64,000 nt of DNA from Delphinapterus leucas (taxonomy: Eukaryota > Chordata > Mammalia > Artiodactyla > Monodontidae). Under the pieces are notes generated by a model. The model had not been told where the DNA came from and did not search any database. It saw nothing but the letters and a program-made list of their open reading frames with translations. The position numbers were made by a program, and so were the translations under genes. Below, piece by piece: positions 45,771 through 58,458 of this stretch. The stretch covers positions 8,992,194 to 9,056,193 of the forward strand of contig NW_022098050.1 of NCBI RefSeq assembly GCF_002288925.2. Direction: 5' to 3'. How positions within the stretch are numbered: the stretch's first letter is position 1; every line of letters starts with the position of its first letter.

Positions 45771-46879
45771 TTTATTGTAATGTTCTTTGATTGTAAATGA
45801 GCATTTGCTTGCTTAAAAAGTATCTGTCAGTTTTCACCACACCTAGAAAAACGTCTAAATCCCTTACCCTGACCTGCAAAGCCCTCTGTGATCTGTCTGC
45901 AAAACATTCCACCTTTTAGCTCTAGGAGTTTTAGAATTGGGTTGTCAAATTCCAAGTAAATTCATGTTTAGTTTTGTTTAAAATTGTATTTGCATTTGTA
46001 GATTTCATCTATTCTGCAATGCCATAGATTGTAAGACACATCATTATTTTATGTGCCATTAAGAAAGAAAAATCGCTTCCCATTAAACTATGACATGATG
46101 ATTTCTTATCACATTACTTTTTATTTTATACTTATTGAAAAATCTCCCTTAGACTTATTTAGATGCATACTTTTATCATATATTTTTTCTTGTCGGTCCA
46201 TAAAAACGAAAATATAAGTGAAATAAATTGGTTAAGATATCCTTAAAACTTCTTGGCATTCAGAGTTTGACTTTTCTGAATCACTATAAAACTTCAATAT
46301 CTGTGTTTTTTCCACACAATAATAGCTTCTGTGCCATCAAGGACATTGGTAATGCAGTATTTATTATAAGAATAGTCCACCCGCTGCTGTTTCTGAAATG
46401 TTCTTCTCAGCCACAGTACCAAAACATAATTCAGCTTCACCTACTTTTGAAGTATTTCGCCTTTCTTGGGTCCTTGACTGTTCTTGGCAAGAAATTATGC
46501 AATTTCAGTCTTTCTTCTAATAAAAGAGATTTGCTTCCTTGATATCAAATTTATGCCTCCTGCTCTGTTTCTGTATCTTTCTGCATGCTCAATAAATTTT
46601 CATTTTAATGCTGAATAATAATATTACCATTTTAGGACATTTGAAACAGCCATTAAACTCAACACATGTAGTCCAAAAATGCACATAACTCAATTGAAGT
46701 GACAAGAATATTAACAGCTATGATGAAAAGTTTATTCATGCTCAGACAATGAGAGCTACTTCACAGTCTTTCCTGGGGAACAAGATGTAAGAAACCATTG
46801 GTTGTAAGATACATCCCAATCTTAGAGATGCTTTAAAAAGTATGTTTATAATTGATGAACTATGGTCTTTGTAGTGCAA
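45771..46879. other. No gene recognised; short L2 piece
   Basis: An L2-like phrase ('cccttaccctgacctgcaaa', 'gccctctgtgatctgtctgc') lies at 45855-45905. The plus frame at 46228-46542 has no recognisable domain. Confidence 0.45.
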
Positions 46880-47886
46880 TTGTTACCTTAAAAAAATAGA
46901 GTTATAGAATTCTTAAATATCATAAATGGAGATTTAATATGGGTCTTCTTTTGGTCTTTTAATAATGTTTAGTATTTTTTCTTATAATTTTTTGCTGTTA
47001 TAAATGCTATATTTTATGCAATTGCATTTTATAATTGATTATTGGGTTTAGGAACATTACTTTTGTTTTATATATTGATTTTCTATTCAGTAATCCTGCT
47101 AAACCTTCTTACTAACGCTATAGATTTCCTTAGATTTTCTATCCAGATAAATAATGTTGTCTACAAATAACAGCATCATTTCTCTCCCTTGGCAGTCTAT
47201 GCTTCCTAATTACTTTCCCTTTCTTGTTTCATTGGTTAGGACACTAATACAATTTGGAATAGATGTGGTTATAATGAACACATTTGTCTTGTTTAAAAGT
47301 TAATGCTTCTTAAATTTCACCATTAAACAAGAAGTTTCCTCTGGGTTTTTCAAGTTAAGGCCATTCCCTTATATTCCTGGTTTGCTGTAAATTTTAAGGC
47401 CGAATCAGGTGTTAAATTTCATCATACACCTTTTCTACTAACATGACCATATGGTTCTTCCAGTTCACTCTGTTAATGTGAATCCCATTGATAAAATTTT
47501 CTGATTTTGAACAATCCTTGCAATCCTGGAATAACGCCTAGATAGTTGTAATACTTTTTTATGCAGGGTGTCATTTAGTTGCTATTATTTTATTTAGAAT
47601 CTTTGAATCCACAATTAGATGTAACATTAGTCTATAATTTTTCTTATACCCCATAAAGTAAATTAGGTAGCTCTCTCTTTTTCTATTTTCTGATACAGCT
47701 TGCATAAAATGAGTTTTGGGGATTTCATAAAACCTACCTGTAAAACTGTCTTAACCTGGGACTTTGGTGGAGGCAGATATATTTTATTACCAATTAAATT
47801 GGTTAGTAGTCTGCTCAAATTTTCTATTTCTTCTTAAATCAACTTTGTGTGTGTGTATATATATATTTATTTATTTAAATTACCCA

Positions 47887-48016
47887 CCCCCTTTTGTTTC
47901 TTTTTTGTTCCACACTGTGTGGCATGCGGGATCTTAGTTCCCCAACCAGGGATCGAACCTATGTCCCCTGGATTGGGAGCATGGAGTCTTAACCACTGGA
48001 CTGCCAAGGAAGTTCC
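47887..48016 (-). mobile_element. CHR-type SINE
   Basis: Antisense short CHR form ('gggatcttagttccccaacc', 'ccactggactgccaaggaag'). The target-site duplication tttaaattaccca (47874-47886) matches tttaattaccca (48017-48028). Confidence 0.93.
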
Positions 48017-48122
48017 TTTAATTACCCATTTTATACGTTCTTTAATTTATTGGCACAAATTTTTTAACAGTATTATCTTACTATTTTTAAATTTCTACAG
48101 TAACTTAATGATAGTTACTTTT

Positions 48123-48305
48123 TTTTTTCTCACTGTTGTGTCCTCTCCCGTTGCGGAACACAGGCTCCAGACGCGCAGGCTCAGCGGCCATGGCTCACGG
48201 GCCCAGCAGCTCTGCAACATGTGGGATGTTCCCGGACCAGGACATGAACCCGTGTCCCCTGCATCTGCAGGCGGACTCTCAACCACTGCGCCACGAGGGA
48301 AGCCC
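48123..48305 (-). mobile_element. CHR-type SINE, cetacean long form
   Basis: Antisense GC-rich CHR body ('aggctcagcggccatggctc', 'ccactgcgccacgagggaag'). The target-site duplication aatgatagttactttt lies at 48107-48122 and 48306-48321. Confidence 0.96.
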
Positions 48306-48440
48306 AATGATAGTTACTTTTTATTCTTAATTTTATTTCACTCATTTTTTCTTGATCAGTATTTCTAGAGATTTGTCTTTATCTTGTAAAAAAACTTTTT
48401 CATAAGTGTTTTGCATAAAAATATGTCTGTTTTCTTCCCC

Positions 48441-49149
48441 TGGGAATTAATTTTGTAATTTTTCAGTATCTTTATTGTTGTTTTCCAATTTAAAAAGTAA
48501 TGCCTGGTCAATATTTTAAAATTTCAAAAGTAGCTGATGTGTTGAAGGTAGCAAATGACCTACTTGCTTATTTACTATTAGCTTGAAAAGTATGATCTTA
48601 CAGCACATAATGTTTTAACACTTGTTATTATCAGGTATGATATATGTATTTTTTCCAAATAAAGATATCTTACTTAGGGCCAGGAAAGTATTAACCTTAA
48701 TGGTATCAGTTTAAACCTAAACAAAATTAATGAATTTGCTAAGTGTTATTTTGGCTCTAGACACCAACCTCCAATTTGCCACATACATTATATTCAGGAT
48801 GAATCTTGAACATGCACTGCGTATAAAAATTTAACTCTGCTCTTTTAACTTTACTATACAGGTATGTATATTAAAAGTCTTCCTTTTTCTTGGCTTGACT
48901 TAATAACAGCTCACATTTCACCCTTAAATATATTGGTTTTGATTTTAATCAATTTTGTCTTTAATGTCACTACTTTTCTTTCATCTTCAAAATATTTGGA
49001 TTTCTCTTTTTTGGGTTTTGGAGCCCCAGTATACTCTCCATGTACACTGTCCTAGGTTCTTTAGAGCAATGGCCTCAGGTCTTCCTGTTTATGAATCTCA
49101 AGCCTCCAGCACAATGCCTGGACCATGACCGAAGATGACATTATCGATA
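48441..49149. other. No gene recognised
   Basis: AT-rich DNA with no repeat or exon that I can name. Confidence 0.45.
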
Positions 49150-50110
49150 ACCACCACTCACTGAGCAAGTGCTATATTCCAGGCATTGTGCCAAACATTT
49201 TGTGTGCATTATCAAAATTTGTTGAGATAATAATTACTTTTTAAAAATCAGGCCCTCTTAAATCAAAGCCACAATGAGATATCACCTCCCACCCATTAGG
49301 ATGGCCACTGTCAAAAAACCAGAAAATAACAAGTGTTGGTGAACATGTGGAGAAATTGAAACCCTTGTGCACTGTTGATAGGAATGTAAAATGGTGAAGC
49401 TACCAAGGAAAACAGTATGGAGGTTCCTCAAAAAAATTAATAGTAAAACTACCACATGATCCAGCAATCCCACTTTTGTGTATATGTCCGACATAAGCAG
49501 AGTCTTGAAAAGATCTTTGCACACTTATGTTCATTGCAGTGTTATTCATAATAACCAAGAGGTGGGAGCAACCCAAGTGTCCACTGACAGATGAATGGAT
49601 ACACAAAATGTGGTATATACATACAATGGAATATTATTCAGCCATTTAAAAAATCCTGTCACATGCTACAACATAGATAAACCTGGAAGACATTATACTA
49701 AGGGGAAAAAAACAGTCACAAAAGGACAAATACTGTATGATTCCACTAATTAAGGTATCTAAAGTAATCAAATTCTTAAAAACAGAAAGTAGAACAGTGG
49801 CTGCCAGGGACTGAGGGGAGGGGTAAAAGGGATGTTATTGTTCAAGGGATACAGGATTCCAGATTTGCAAGATGAACAAGTTCTGGAGACCTATTGCATT
49901 AAAATGTGAATATAGCTTATGTGAGAAAAATGTTTTTAAAAATGGTTAAGATGGTCAATTTTATGTTATGTGCTTTTTTATACCACAATTAAAAATTAAA
50001 TCAGGCTTTCTGACTTTAAGGATGAAGAAGAATTCAGAAGGTTTTATGGTTCATCCAGGGTCAAAGAACCAACTTCAAAGCACAGATCAAGGCTTGAGAG
50101 TGCTAGAGCC
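49150..50110 (-). repeat. MIR SINE split by an old L1
   Basis: The left arm ('gctatattccaggcattgtg', 'catttt...tgcattatc') and the right arm near 49995-50110 ('aaggatgaagaag', 'catccagggtcaaagaacca', 'gagtgctagagccacagaat') read as antisense MIR. They flank the L1 at 49260-49990. Confidence 0.7.
49260..49990 (+). mobile_element. Old L1 3' part
   Basis: Plus L1 ORF2 end and 3' UTR: 'acaatgagatatcacctccc', 'gtggagaaattgaaaccctt', 'tacaatggaatattattcag', 'ttatgttatgtgctttttta'. Short taaatca flanks (49260 and about 49997) may be the target duplication. Confidence 0.85.
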
Positions 50111-50399
50111 ACAGAATGCTTTCGCTCACTTTAAATTTTGATTTTATTTTCCTCAGAAACTAGCAGAATTCGGTACGTACTAAAAATATCCTCTTTTAGA
50201 CCTTTTAAAGGGGAAAGTAAACCTTTTCATGCTTATTTTTAGTCAACATGACATAATGATTTGTCTTCTGAAAAGGTTCACTTCTGGACAAAGGCAAAAA
50301 ATGAATATTTTCAAAGCCAACATTCACTTCCAAATAAAGTGATAAGATAAAAATGAGTGGGTGAGATCATTTAAAATCTTCAAGTATCTTGTATGGTGA

Positions 50400-50525
50400 T
50401 TTTTTTTCAAATTGAGGTGTACTTGACATATAACATATTATTTTCAAGTGTACAACATAATGATTCGATATTTGTATATATTGCAAAATGACCACCACAA
50501 TTAGTCTAATTAACATCCAGGGTAA
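50400..50525 (-). mobile_element. Old L1 3' UTR fragment
   Basis: Antisense 'attgaggtgtacttgacata', 'tgtacaacataatgattcga', a common L1MA 3' UTR phrase. Confidence 0.75.
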
Positions 50526-50792
50526 TATTTTAAAAAAGAAAATAAACTGTCTGACATAGAATGTGTGACCTGTGCTGAGGAAATCAAAACATGTTCCTCC
50601 ACCAGGACTTCAATCTCATTGGGTTTATATTAACCTCTCCCCACCGACTGCAAAGAATTGCTGCTTTATTCTTCCTTCAATGAACTTTCCTAAATCATTT
50701 TCCTCCTTCCACCCTAAGGGTCTCTGTAGCTGGACTTTTCTGAACAGTTTTAACTCTTCTGTGAGAGAGAAAGGGAGTAACTCATACAGTGT

Positions 50793-51244
50793 TGTAGTAG
50801 GTTGACTAATGTTCCCCCAAAGATACCTAGACCTCATCCCTGGAATTTGTAAATATCACCTAATTTGGAAAAAGCAACTTTGCAGATGTGATTAAATCAA
50901 GGATTTTGAGATGAAGCAACAACCCTGGATTATCAGGGTGAGACCTAAACGCGATCGCATGTTTCCTTATATGTGAGAGCCAATGAGAGATAACGCAGGT
51001 ACAGCAGAGAAGGTGATGTGAAGATGAAGGCAGAGATTGGGGTGATGTGGCCACAAGCACAGGAATGCCGGCAGCCACCAGCAGCTGGAAGAGGCAAAGA
51101 ATGGATTCTCCCCTGGAGTTCCCCAAGGGAGCACAGCCTTGCCACATTTCAGATTTTGGTCTCCAAACTGTGAGAGAATACATTTCAGTTGTTTAATGCC
51201 ACCAAATTTGTGTTAATCTGTTACAACAGCCTCAGAAAACAAAT
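50793..51244 (+). mobile_element. MLT1-family LTR (MaLR)
   Basis: 'taatgttcccccaaagatac', 'aactttgcagatgtgattaa', 'ggcagagattggggtgatgt', 'caggaatgccggcagccacc' and 'ttacaacagcctcagaaaac' follow MLT1 order. Confidence 0.92.
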
Positions 51245-51862
51245 AAAGGTATATTCATGTGTGTCTGATCACTCTCAGTGTTTACTGAAATTGACTAGTA
51301 CAAATAAGCAGTCCGTGTGGAAAAATCATCTATAAAATAAATTATAAAACATCTGCCTGGCTAGAGGAGGGAAAGTCTAGTGGGAATTCATAATCAGAAC
51401 ATCAAAAATCAATGCATGAGGTATTAAATGCATTACCCCGGTCTCACAGAAGTTCCTCTAGCAACGTCTGAAACCACAGGAGTTGTGCTCAGAAGGATAC
51501 TCAAGAAAACAAAGAAAACGCAGTATGCCTTTCAATCCATTAGGATCTATCAACAAAGGACATGGATGAGTAGCCAGGACATTATGACAGACTCCAGAGT
51601 TACTGTTATCCATAGAATTTCTGATGCCAAGTGCCAGCCTTGGCTGTGTCCTCAGATTTTGAGCTGCATGCCTGTCCTCAGTGCCTCTGGAGCTAGCCTT
51701 CAGTCTAAGCATTGAGCCCATTAAAGCTGGCCCACGCGGTCTCTGGCTTCACATTATTTTTCTGGAAAAGGGCTCTCAGCCTTTCCTGAGTTAGGCAAAA
51801 ACCATACCCCCTTTGCAAATAATGACCCTGGGAGGTCAGGGACAAATAAGACCTAAAGCTGC
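51245..51862. other. No gene recognised
   Basis: The two overlapping open frames (51428-51721) lack a recognisable domain or splice context. Confidence 0.45.
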
Positions 51863-52037
51863 CAGATTTAGCAAATAAACATAGAGGACACCCAGGTAAC
51901 TTGAACTTCAGATAAACAAGAATAATTTTTTACTATAAGTATATCCAACGCAAGGTTTGGGACATATTTATGTTAAAAAAATATTTGTTATTTATCTGAA
52001 ACTCAAATAGAACAAGATATTCTAATATGGAACCCTA
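51863..52037. mobile_element. Palindromic MITE-like DNA element
   Basis: The left half ('gctgccagatttagcaaata', 'acttcagataaacaagaata') and the right half ('tttgttatttatctgaaact', 'aatatggaaccct') are inverted copies meeting near 51950. This layout is known for an abundant old mammalian non-autonomous DNA transposon; I do not assign a family name. Confidence 0.65.
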
Positions 52038-52680
52038 ATCAGGAGCAATCTCAGCCCTCACAGACTTTACACTGTGTTCAGGGGATGAAGTAAATGCGGA
52101 GACTGTGGCGCAGGCCACAGGCTGAGTCTTGAGAGCAGTACCATCCAAATACTAAAGGCCCACTGAGGCAAGAGGTCGGTTCTGCCTGGTGAAAGTAATG
52201 AGGCTTGGGGAGGCTGCAGCCATGGAAGGATGAGGAGAAATCTGGGCTGCCAGACATGGGTTGAGGTGGTACGGAGGACCTTCAGGCAGCAAGCCCCCGA
52301 GTTAAGCTTGGGGGAGCTAGGATGGGGAGATTAGCAGATGACCTAAAAGATGGCAGATGGGGAGAGGGTGGAGAAGGACAACAGTGACAAGGGTGTTGAC
52401 CGTGGCCTTGGAGAGGTAAATAGGCTGAGATGAGTAGATGCGGGTTCATCAGTGCTCCCGCCCCCGCCCCTTTTGACCCACTAAGTTACCACAAGACCAA
52501 AGGTTTCTGATGTTGTAAAAGAAGCAAACCATCCAGAAACCAATGGAATCTGAATCTCTCAATAGAGGTGTTAAATTTATGGTATGAGCAAGGCATTAAG
52601 GTCGTTCTCCAACTCAAGGTTAGAAGTGAAAGAAAGAGCCACTGTGGAATCTACTCAGGATAGTGGAGTGATTAAGGAGG
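52038..52680. other. No gene recognised
   Basis: Somewhat GC-richer than its surroundings, but no exon signal or repeat was identified. Confidence 0.45.
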
Positions 52681-52695
52681 TGCCATAATCTTTTT

Positions 52696-53634
52696 TTTTT
52701 TTTTTACACCTTTATTGGAGTATAATTGCTTTACAATTGTGTGTTAGTTTCTGCTTTATAACAAAGTGAATCAGTTATACATGTACATATATCCCCATAT
52801 CTCCTCCCTCTTGCGTCTCCCTCCCACCCTCCCTATCCCACCCCTCTAGGTGGTCACAAAGCACCGAGCTGATCTCCCTGTGCTATGCGGCTGCTTCCCA
52901 CTCGCTATCTACCTTACGTTTGGTAGTGTATATATGTCCATGCCTCTCTCTCGCTTTGTCACAGGTTACCTTTCCCCCTCCGCATATCCTCAAGTCCATT
53001 CTCTAGTAGGTCTGTGTCTTTATTCCTGTCTTACCCCTAGGTTCTTCATGACATTATTTTTTTTCTTAAATTCCATATATATGTGTTAGCATATGGTATT
53101 TGTCTTTCTCTTTCTGACTTACTTCACTCTGTATGACAGACTCTAGGTCTATCCACCTCATTACAAATAGCTCAATTTCGTTTCTTTTTATGGCTGAGTA
53201 ATATTCCATTGTATATACGTGCCACATCTTCTTTATCCATTCATCCGATGATGGACAGTTAGGTTGTTTCCATCTCTGGGTTATTGTAAATAGAGCTGCA
53301 ATGAACATTTTGGTACATGACTCTTTTTGAATTATGGTTTTCTCAGGGTATATGCCCAGTAGTGGGATTGCTGGGTCATATGGTAGTTCTATTTGTAGCT
53401 TTTTAAGGAACCTCCATACTGTTCTCCATAGTGTCTGTATCAGTTTACATTCCCACCAGCAGTGCAAGAGTGTGCCCTTTTCTCCACACCCTCTCCAGCA
53501 TTTATTGTTTCTAGATTTTTTGATGATGGCCATTCTGACTGGTCTGAGATGATATCTCATTGTAGTTTTGATTTGCATTTCTCTAATGATTAATGATGTT
53601 GAGCATTCTTTCATGTGTTTGTTGGCAGTCTGTA
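52696..53634 (-). mobile_element. Young 5'-truncated L1 with intact ORF2 C-terminus
   Basis: Antisense L1 3' end starting from poly-T. The target-site duplication tgccataatcttttt lies at 52681-52695 and 53635-53649. The minus frame from 53614 to 53066 (182 residues) is open and reads as the ORF2p C-terminal region, with the Cys/His-bearing stretch [20 protein letters not shown] and the end motif [13 protein letters not shown]. No start region, endonuclease or RT is present, so it is inactive. Confidence 0.96.
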
Positions 53635-53649
53635 TGCCATAATCTTTTT

Positions 53650-54977
53650 GTTACAGAAGGAATCTCTGAATTGAGAGTCCCTCTCCACAGGAGGTGCAAG
53701 AGGAAAATGGGCAAGGAGTGAACTGAAGCAACAAATCTTTGTCCAGCAGTGGCGAGAATCCTTGAAGAGAAAAAGTTCAGGAAGGGGAGGCTGGTACTCC
53801 TTGGTGTGGAGAGGGGAAAGTAATTGGAGGGTTACTGCTGACTCATGGACTCTCAGCAAAGGACTTCCTGGGAGATCATCACTTCTCCCCAGTAGTGATG
53901 GGGGTGGAGAAACAGGAATCAGGAATCTTGCACCTAAGTCCCCACCTCAGACAGAAATTTTGGCTTGGAGAGAAAGAACTGTGATATGTATCTGGGTTCG
54001 GAGGTTGGCAGAGCTGGGGGAGGGAGCTGCCTAGACACTAGCATCTTTAAATAAGGAACATGGAAGCCCTCGTCTGAGTCCCTGAACTTTTGAAATAACA
54101 CTAAGGGTGAGCTAGTACAAGACTTAAAGTCCACAGTTCAAGTGTGCGCAGGAACAAGTGCTACTGATCCGGTGAGATCAGAAAAGTATTCATTGCTACC
54201 TAAATTCCTTAGATCAAAAAAACTATATTTAACTGAAGATGATTTAGTGAACTCTAACTATTTACTGAGGGTGGAGAATTGTGTAATGGGGTTTTCTTCA
54301 CCAAGAAAGCAGAGTATTTTAGGAGGGAGGCTAACAATTTTTCAGTGCTAAACCAAGTGTGGTTACATTCGTTCTCCTTTTAAAAAAAAGTACTGAATCT
54401 CTGAATATCAGCCCCAATTTCCTTGTTTATAATATATGGTAACATTTAGTCAACTCCTGAATAGCATACATCATTGTCAGATTATATTTTCTCACTTCAG
54501 CTCCTACATTTTCTGGGTGTCCATCCAGCCTGATATATGTAAGTCTTTATTTCCCACGGAGGTATACCCAGGAACATTCAGCACTACTGTATCATTTGTT
54601 CATGCCTTATACTTAAACTTGTTTGAGATGAGTAGGTGTCTTGTTTGTGCTGTCATTAGCGAGGCCATATGTTAACATAGCCATATGTAGGAGTGTTTCT
54701 ATTCTTTTAAGGGTTCGAAAAAGGGCATCTCCCAAGAAGCCTTAATTGCATGTCCAAGTACAATAAAAAAGCAAAACAATAACTGAAGTCCTAGACATGC
54801 CAAATATCTATTTTATTCCATTTACTTCCAATGTTACATTTAGGGTCTCAATGCAAAGCAAAACAAAACAAATCAGAAACTGATTTTATTATACAGCTAG
54901 ACACTCTATATAACCTGGTGCCTGAGAAGACTATAACTGCATATTCTGAACATAATAGCCTCTCTGTAAGTCTAATC
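53650..54977. other. No gene recognised
   Basis: Several short frames overlap on both strands (for example 53762-54034) without a domain or splice support. I saw no repeat. Confidence 0.45.
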
Positions 54978-55490
54978 AAACTACAGATCTTCCTTGACTT
55001 ACAAAGGACTTATGTCCCAGTAAACTCACTGCAAGCTGAAAATATCCCAAGTCAGAAATTCATTTAATACATCTAACCTACTAAACATCATAGTTTAGCC
55101 TAGCCTACCTTCAGTGTGCTCAGAACAGTTACATTAGCCTGCAATAGGGCAAAATCATCTCACACAAAGCCTATTTTATATTCAAGTGCTGAATATCTCA
55201 TATAATTTATTGAATACTGTACTGAAAGTGAAAAATAGAACGGTCGTATGGGTGCAGAATGGTTGTAAGTGTACTGGTTCTTTTCGCTCATGATTGTGTA
55301 TAATTGACGAGGAGCTGTGGCTTGCTGCCGCTGCCCAGCATCATGGGAGTATCACATCACATAACACTAGCCTGGGAAAAGATCAAAATTCAAAGTAACA
55401 GTTTCTACTGAATGCGTATCGCTTTCACACCGTCATAAAGTTGAAAAATTGTAAGTCGAACCATTGTAAGTTGGGGACCATCTTTATACT
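54978..55490 (+). mobile_element. Tigger-like DNA transposon with inverted termini
   Basis: The left terminus 'agatcttccttgacttacaa' and the right terminus (minus strand 'agatggtccccaacttacaa') form inverted repeats of about 25 bp. The interior ('catagtttagcctagcctac', 'ttattgaatactgtactgaa', 'gaatgcgtatcgctttcaca') is a familiar non-autonomous Tc1/mariner-Tigger element. The family name is not assigned. Confidence 0.75.
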
Positions 55491-56389
55491 CTATGCTGAT
55501 ATAGCAGTCAGACCCCAAAATAAAATTATCAATATTTCCCTTCCATGCAATCAAGAAAAGGAGAACTAAGTGTTAACGTTGAGAAGTGTTTACTGTTCTT
55601 TAATTTAATAACTGATTTTATCTTTGATGCTACTTATAAGCATATATAATTTTCCCAAAGTAAGGTTCCATTTAAATACAAAATAATAAAAAGTATTTTT
55701 CTTATAACACACATGAAGTTGTTTTTTAAAAACTAGAGGCCCATCCCTTTGAGGATTCTTCAAACTAGATTTTTCTTATTCTTTTTGTAGTTCTTCCCTT
55801 TCAAAACATTTATTCTTTACCCTTTAAAAAGAATTTATGCATCTGCTGTTTTGAAAATATTTCAAGGTCTTCTTGGGAATACACATATTATGCTCTCAAA
55901 TCTTGAAATAGCTAGATTTCTGGAATATATACCAGAATTACCTACTTCTGAAGATCATAAAGTTTTTAATTTCCTCAATTTTTGCATGTTTTCAGTTCTT
56001 ATGCTCCTGGGTTTCTGAGCATTATAGTCTTAAACTATCACTTTCCTTGCTCAGTATATTGAATTGTGATGTCACCAAGTTAGAGTCACAGCTGAGAAAT
56101 ATCTTCCATATTAAGTCCTTGACTTAAGCCTTTGATACGCTGAGGCTAAGGTTCCTCTGGCCTCATTAAAAGCCCAGAAGGCTGTAGGGTGGAGGCCAAG
56201 ATTGGTATAAGAGGTGTCTTCCATTAGTGCAATTTTACTGTCATTCAAGTCCTGAAAAAGTTTAAAACTTCTAAAGCTCCAAACATGATGCTTGCTTGTT
56301 GATCTAATTTAGAGGGATTAAATGTTTCCAAAGGAGTTTTCTCAAGAATATGCAGATCTATGTCTGTGGGATATCTGCTATTGATTAGT
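55491..56389. other. No gene recognised
   Basis: AT-rich, single-copy-looking DNA. Confidence 0.45.
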
Positions 56390-56620
56390 ATCCCTTGTGT
56401 GGCTGCACAATGGTTTATTCAATCAATTTCCTATTGACAGACATGTGGGTTGCTCCCAAACTTTTGTCTGTTCAAATAAACTCAATAAACAACCTTGTGC
56501 ATATGATTTTCCAAATCCGTTCAGATGTGATTCACATTTGATTCTTAGAAGTGGGGTTGCTGGTCAATCTATAAATGAACTGGCATTTTTGCTAGATATT
56601 GCCCACTCCCCTGCCCCAAC
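56390..56620 (-). mobile_element. Old L1 fragment
   Basis: Antisense ORF2 3' text: 'caatggtttattcaatcaat', 'gtgggttgctcccaaacttt', 'gtggggttgctggtcaatct'. Confidence 0.65.
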
Positions 56621-56841
56621 ATATATACACTTTTTTAATACCTTAAGCCTCACATACAACTCTTGGGTATGACTTCTATGTAGTGTTCTTCCCCACTCCA
56701 TAGTGATACTAGAGCACTGTGGCCACTCAGGGGTATAAAGTTAGAGTCCTCTGGGAAGGACAGGCAGGCATGACTCCCAGTGTGACATAGACAAAACCTG
56801 TCTTCACTTCTTTTCTGTTGCTCTCTTCCTCTGTCAGCATC

Positions 56842-57184
56842 TGTTATGGGCTGAATCATTGTGTCCCCCTAAAATTAATATGTTGAAACCTAACCCCCCA
56901 TGTGGTGGTGTTAGGAGGTGGGACCTTTGAGAGGTGATTAGATCCTAAGGCTGGGGTCTTCATGAATGAGATCAGTGCCCTTATAGGAGATACACCAGAG
57001 AGCTCCCAGTCATGTGAAGATAAAATGAGAAAACGGCCACCTGCAACCTGGAGGAGGGCCCTTAGCAGAACCTGACCCTGATCTTGGATTCACAGCCTCC
57101 AGAACTGTGATGAATAAGTTTCTGTTGTTTATAAGCCACTCAATCTATGATACTTTGGTATAGCAGCCCCAGCAGACTAAGACA
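56842..57184 (+). mobile_element. MaLR/MLT1-type LTR
   Basis: It starts 'tgttatgggctgaatcattg' and runs through 'ttaggaggtgggacctttga', 'agcctccagaactgtgatga' and 'gtttataagccactcaatct' to 'cagactaagaca'. Confidence 0.92.
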
Positions 57185-58242
57185 ATGTCACTCTCTTCAG
57201 AGCCTTTGTGAGGCCCCAATGCTTCCCCCACACCCAGGGAACCCTGGTGATGCCTCATCCAGCCCTGCCCTCTCTCCAGTAACTTACAATGATCCTCTGA
57301 CTTCATCAAGAAACATCTCTTACTTCCCCCACTGAGGCCTTGTATGAAGATTTAGAAATAATCCACAACATCGTGCATTACTGAATGGGGATTTCAGTTA
57401 AACACTGCTTTACTCAAAGGACCAACCCTACTGGTGGGCCTAGTGACAAGTCACTGCTCTATAGGGAGGTTTTGCTCACGCTCCATTCCTCCGCTTGAAG
57501 ACAAGGTGCTGAGTGCTTCCCTCCCAGTCTTCTCCAATCACGTGCCTACACAAAGGATACATCACTTGATCCTATTGAGCAAATTCCTGCATTGTCAAGT
57601 CTGATCATAGAAATATGGCCTGGTGCCTGGTGAAAGAGTGGCCTCCATGTTTGTTTTTGAATAAACTAACCATAATCCTACAGGAACACTATTTTTCAGG
57701 GAGTTGACCTTATTAAGAGTCTAGAATCAGCAAGTGGATAAATTCATTCCTTTTTCTTTGTTGACCCCCCCTTCCTCCTGACCCCACCAGCTAAGGAGGT
57801 CCTAAGACGCAGTTGATAGGGCTTTTGCAGGGCACACTCCCACTGATCAAGCCAACTATTGCACTTCGAGGTGGCCAACTTGATAACACACCCTTGTATT
57901 GACTCCCTCTCCTTCCCCGCTTCACTCCCCAGGTAACAGCATATACGACCTCTGCCTCAGGCTCTGCTTTCCAGGGAAATCAATCCAAGACATAAAAGGA
58001 AAAAGGAGTGATAGGAGCTAGAGTGTAGCTAAAATCTCTGATTCTAATTGAGAAGTGCTCAGAGGAAGAAAGAAATCAGACACTGGTGAGCAATGACTCA
58101 GAGAAGAATATAGCTCAGGAAGGCTCCTTAGACTGGGAGCATGAAGAATCCTTGTATGTTAAAAATTGAAGGAGAAAAAAAAAAAAAGTTTGCTGGCTAA
58201 AAAGCCATGGATATTGTCGAAAGAAGTAAAAGAATTGGAAAA
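57185..58242. other. No gene recognised
   Basis: No repeat or exon is supported. An A-rich run lies near 58173-58187. Confidence 0.4.
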
Positions 58243-58458
58243 GGGGCTTCCCTGGTGGCACAGTGGTTGAGAGTCCACCTGCCGATGCAGGGGACACGGG
58301 TTCGTGCCCTGGTCCGGGAAGATCCCACATGCCGTGGAGCAGCTGTGCCCGTGAGCCATGGCCGCTGAGCCTGCACGTCCAGAGCCTGTGCTCCGCAACG
58401 GGAGAGGTCACAACAGTGAGAGGCCCACGTACCGCAAAAAAAAAAAAAAAAAAAAAAA
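58243..58458 (+). mobile_element. CHR-type SINE, cetacean long form
   Basis: The head 'gggcttccctggtggcacag', the GC-rich body, 'caacagtgagaggcccacgt' and a long A tail are clear. The target-site duplication aagaattggaaaa lies at about 58230-58242 and 58459-58472. The overlapping frames on both strands are SINE translations. Confidence 0.97.

Larger units (their letters stand above)
46880..48440 (-). mobile_element. Old L1 ORF2 fragment with two SINEs
   Basis: Antisense L1 reverse-transcriptase region ('caaataacagcatcatttct', 'tgtcttgtttaaaagttaat', 'tcctggaataacgcctag'-type text, 'gcttgcataaaatgagtttt'). It probably belongs with the piece at 44840-45770. SINEs at 47887-48016 and 48123-48305 interrupt it. 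Confidence 0.8.

Noticed and set aside
47847..48368. 173-residue plus-strand frame
   Set aside because: It spans two antisense CHR SINEs inserted in L1; no independent coding evidence.
53066..53614. 182-residue frame as a novel gene
   Set aside because: Clearly the C-terminal end of L1 ORF2 in a truncated element.
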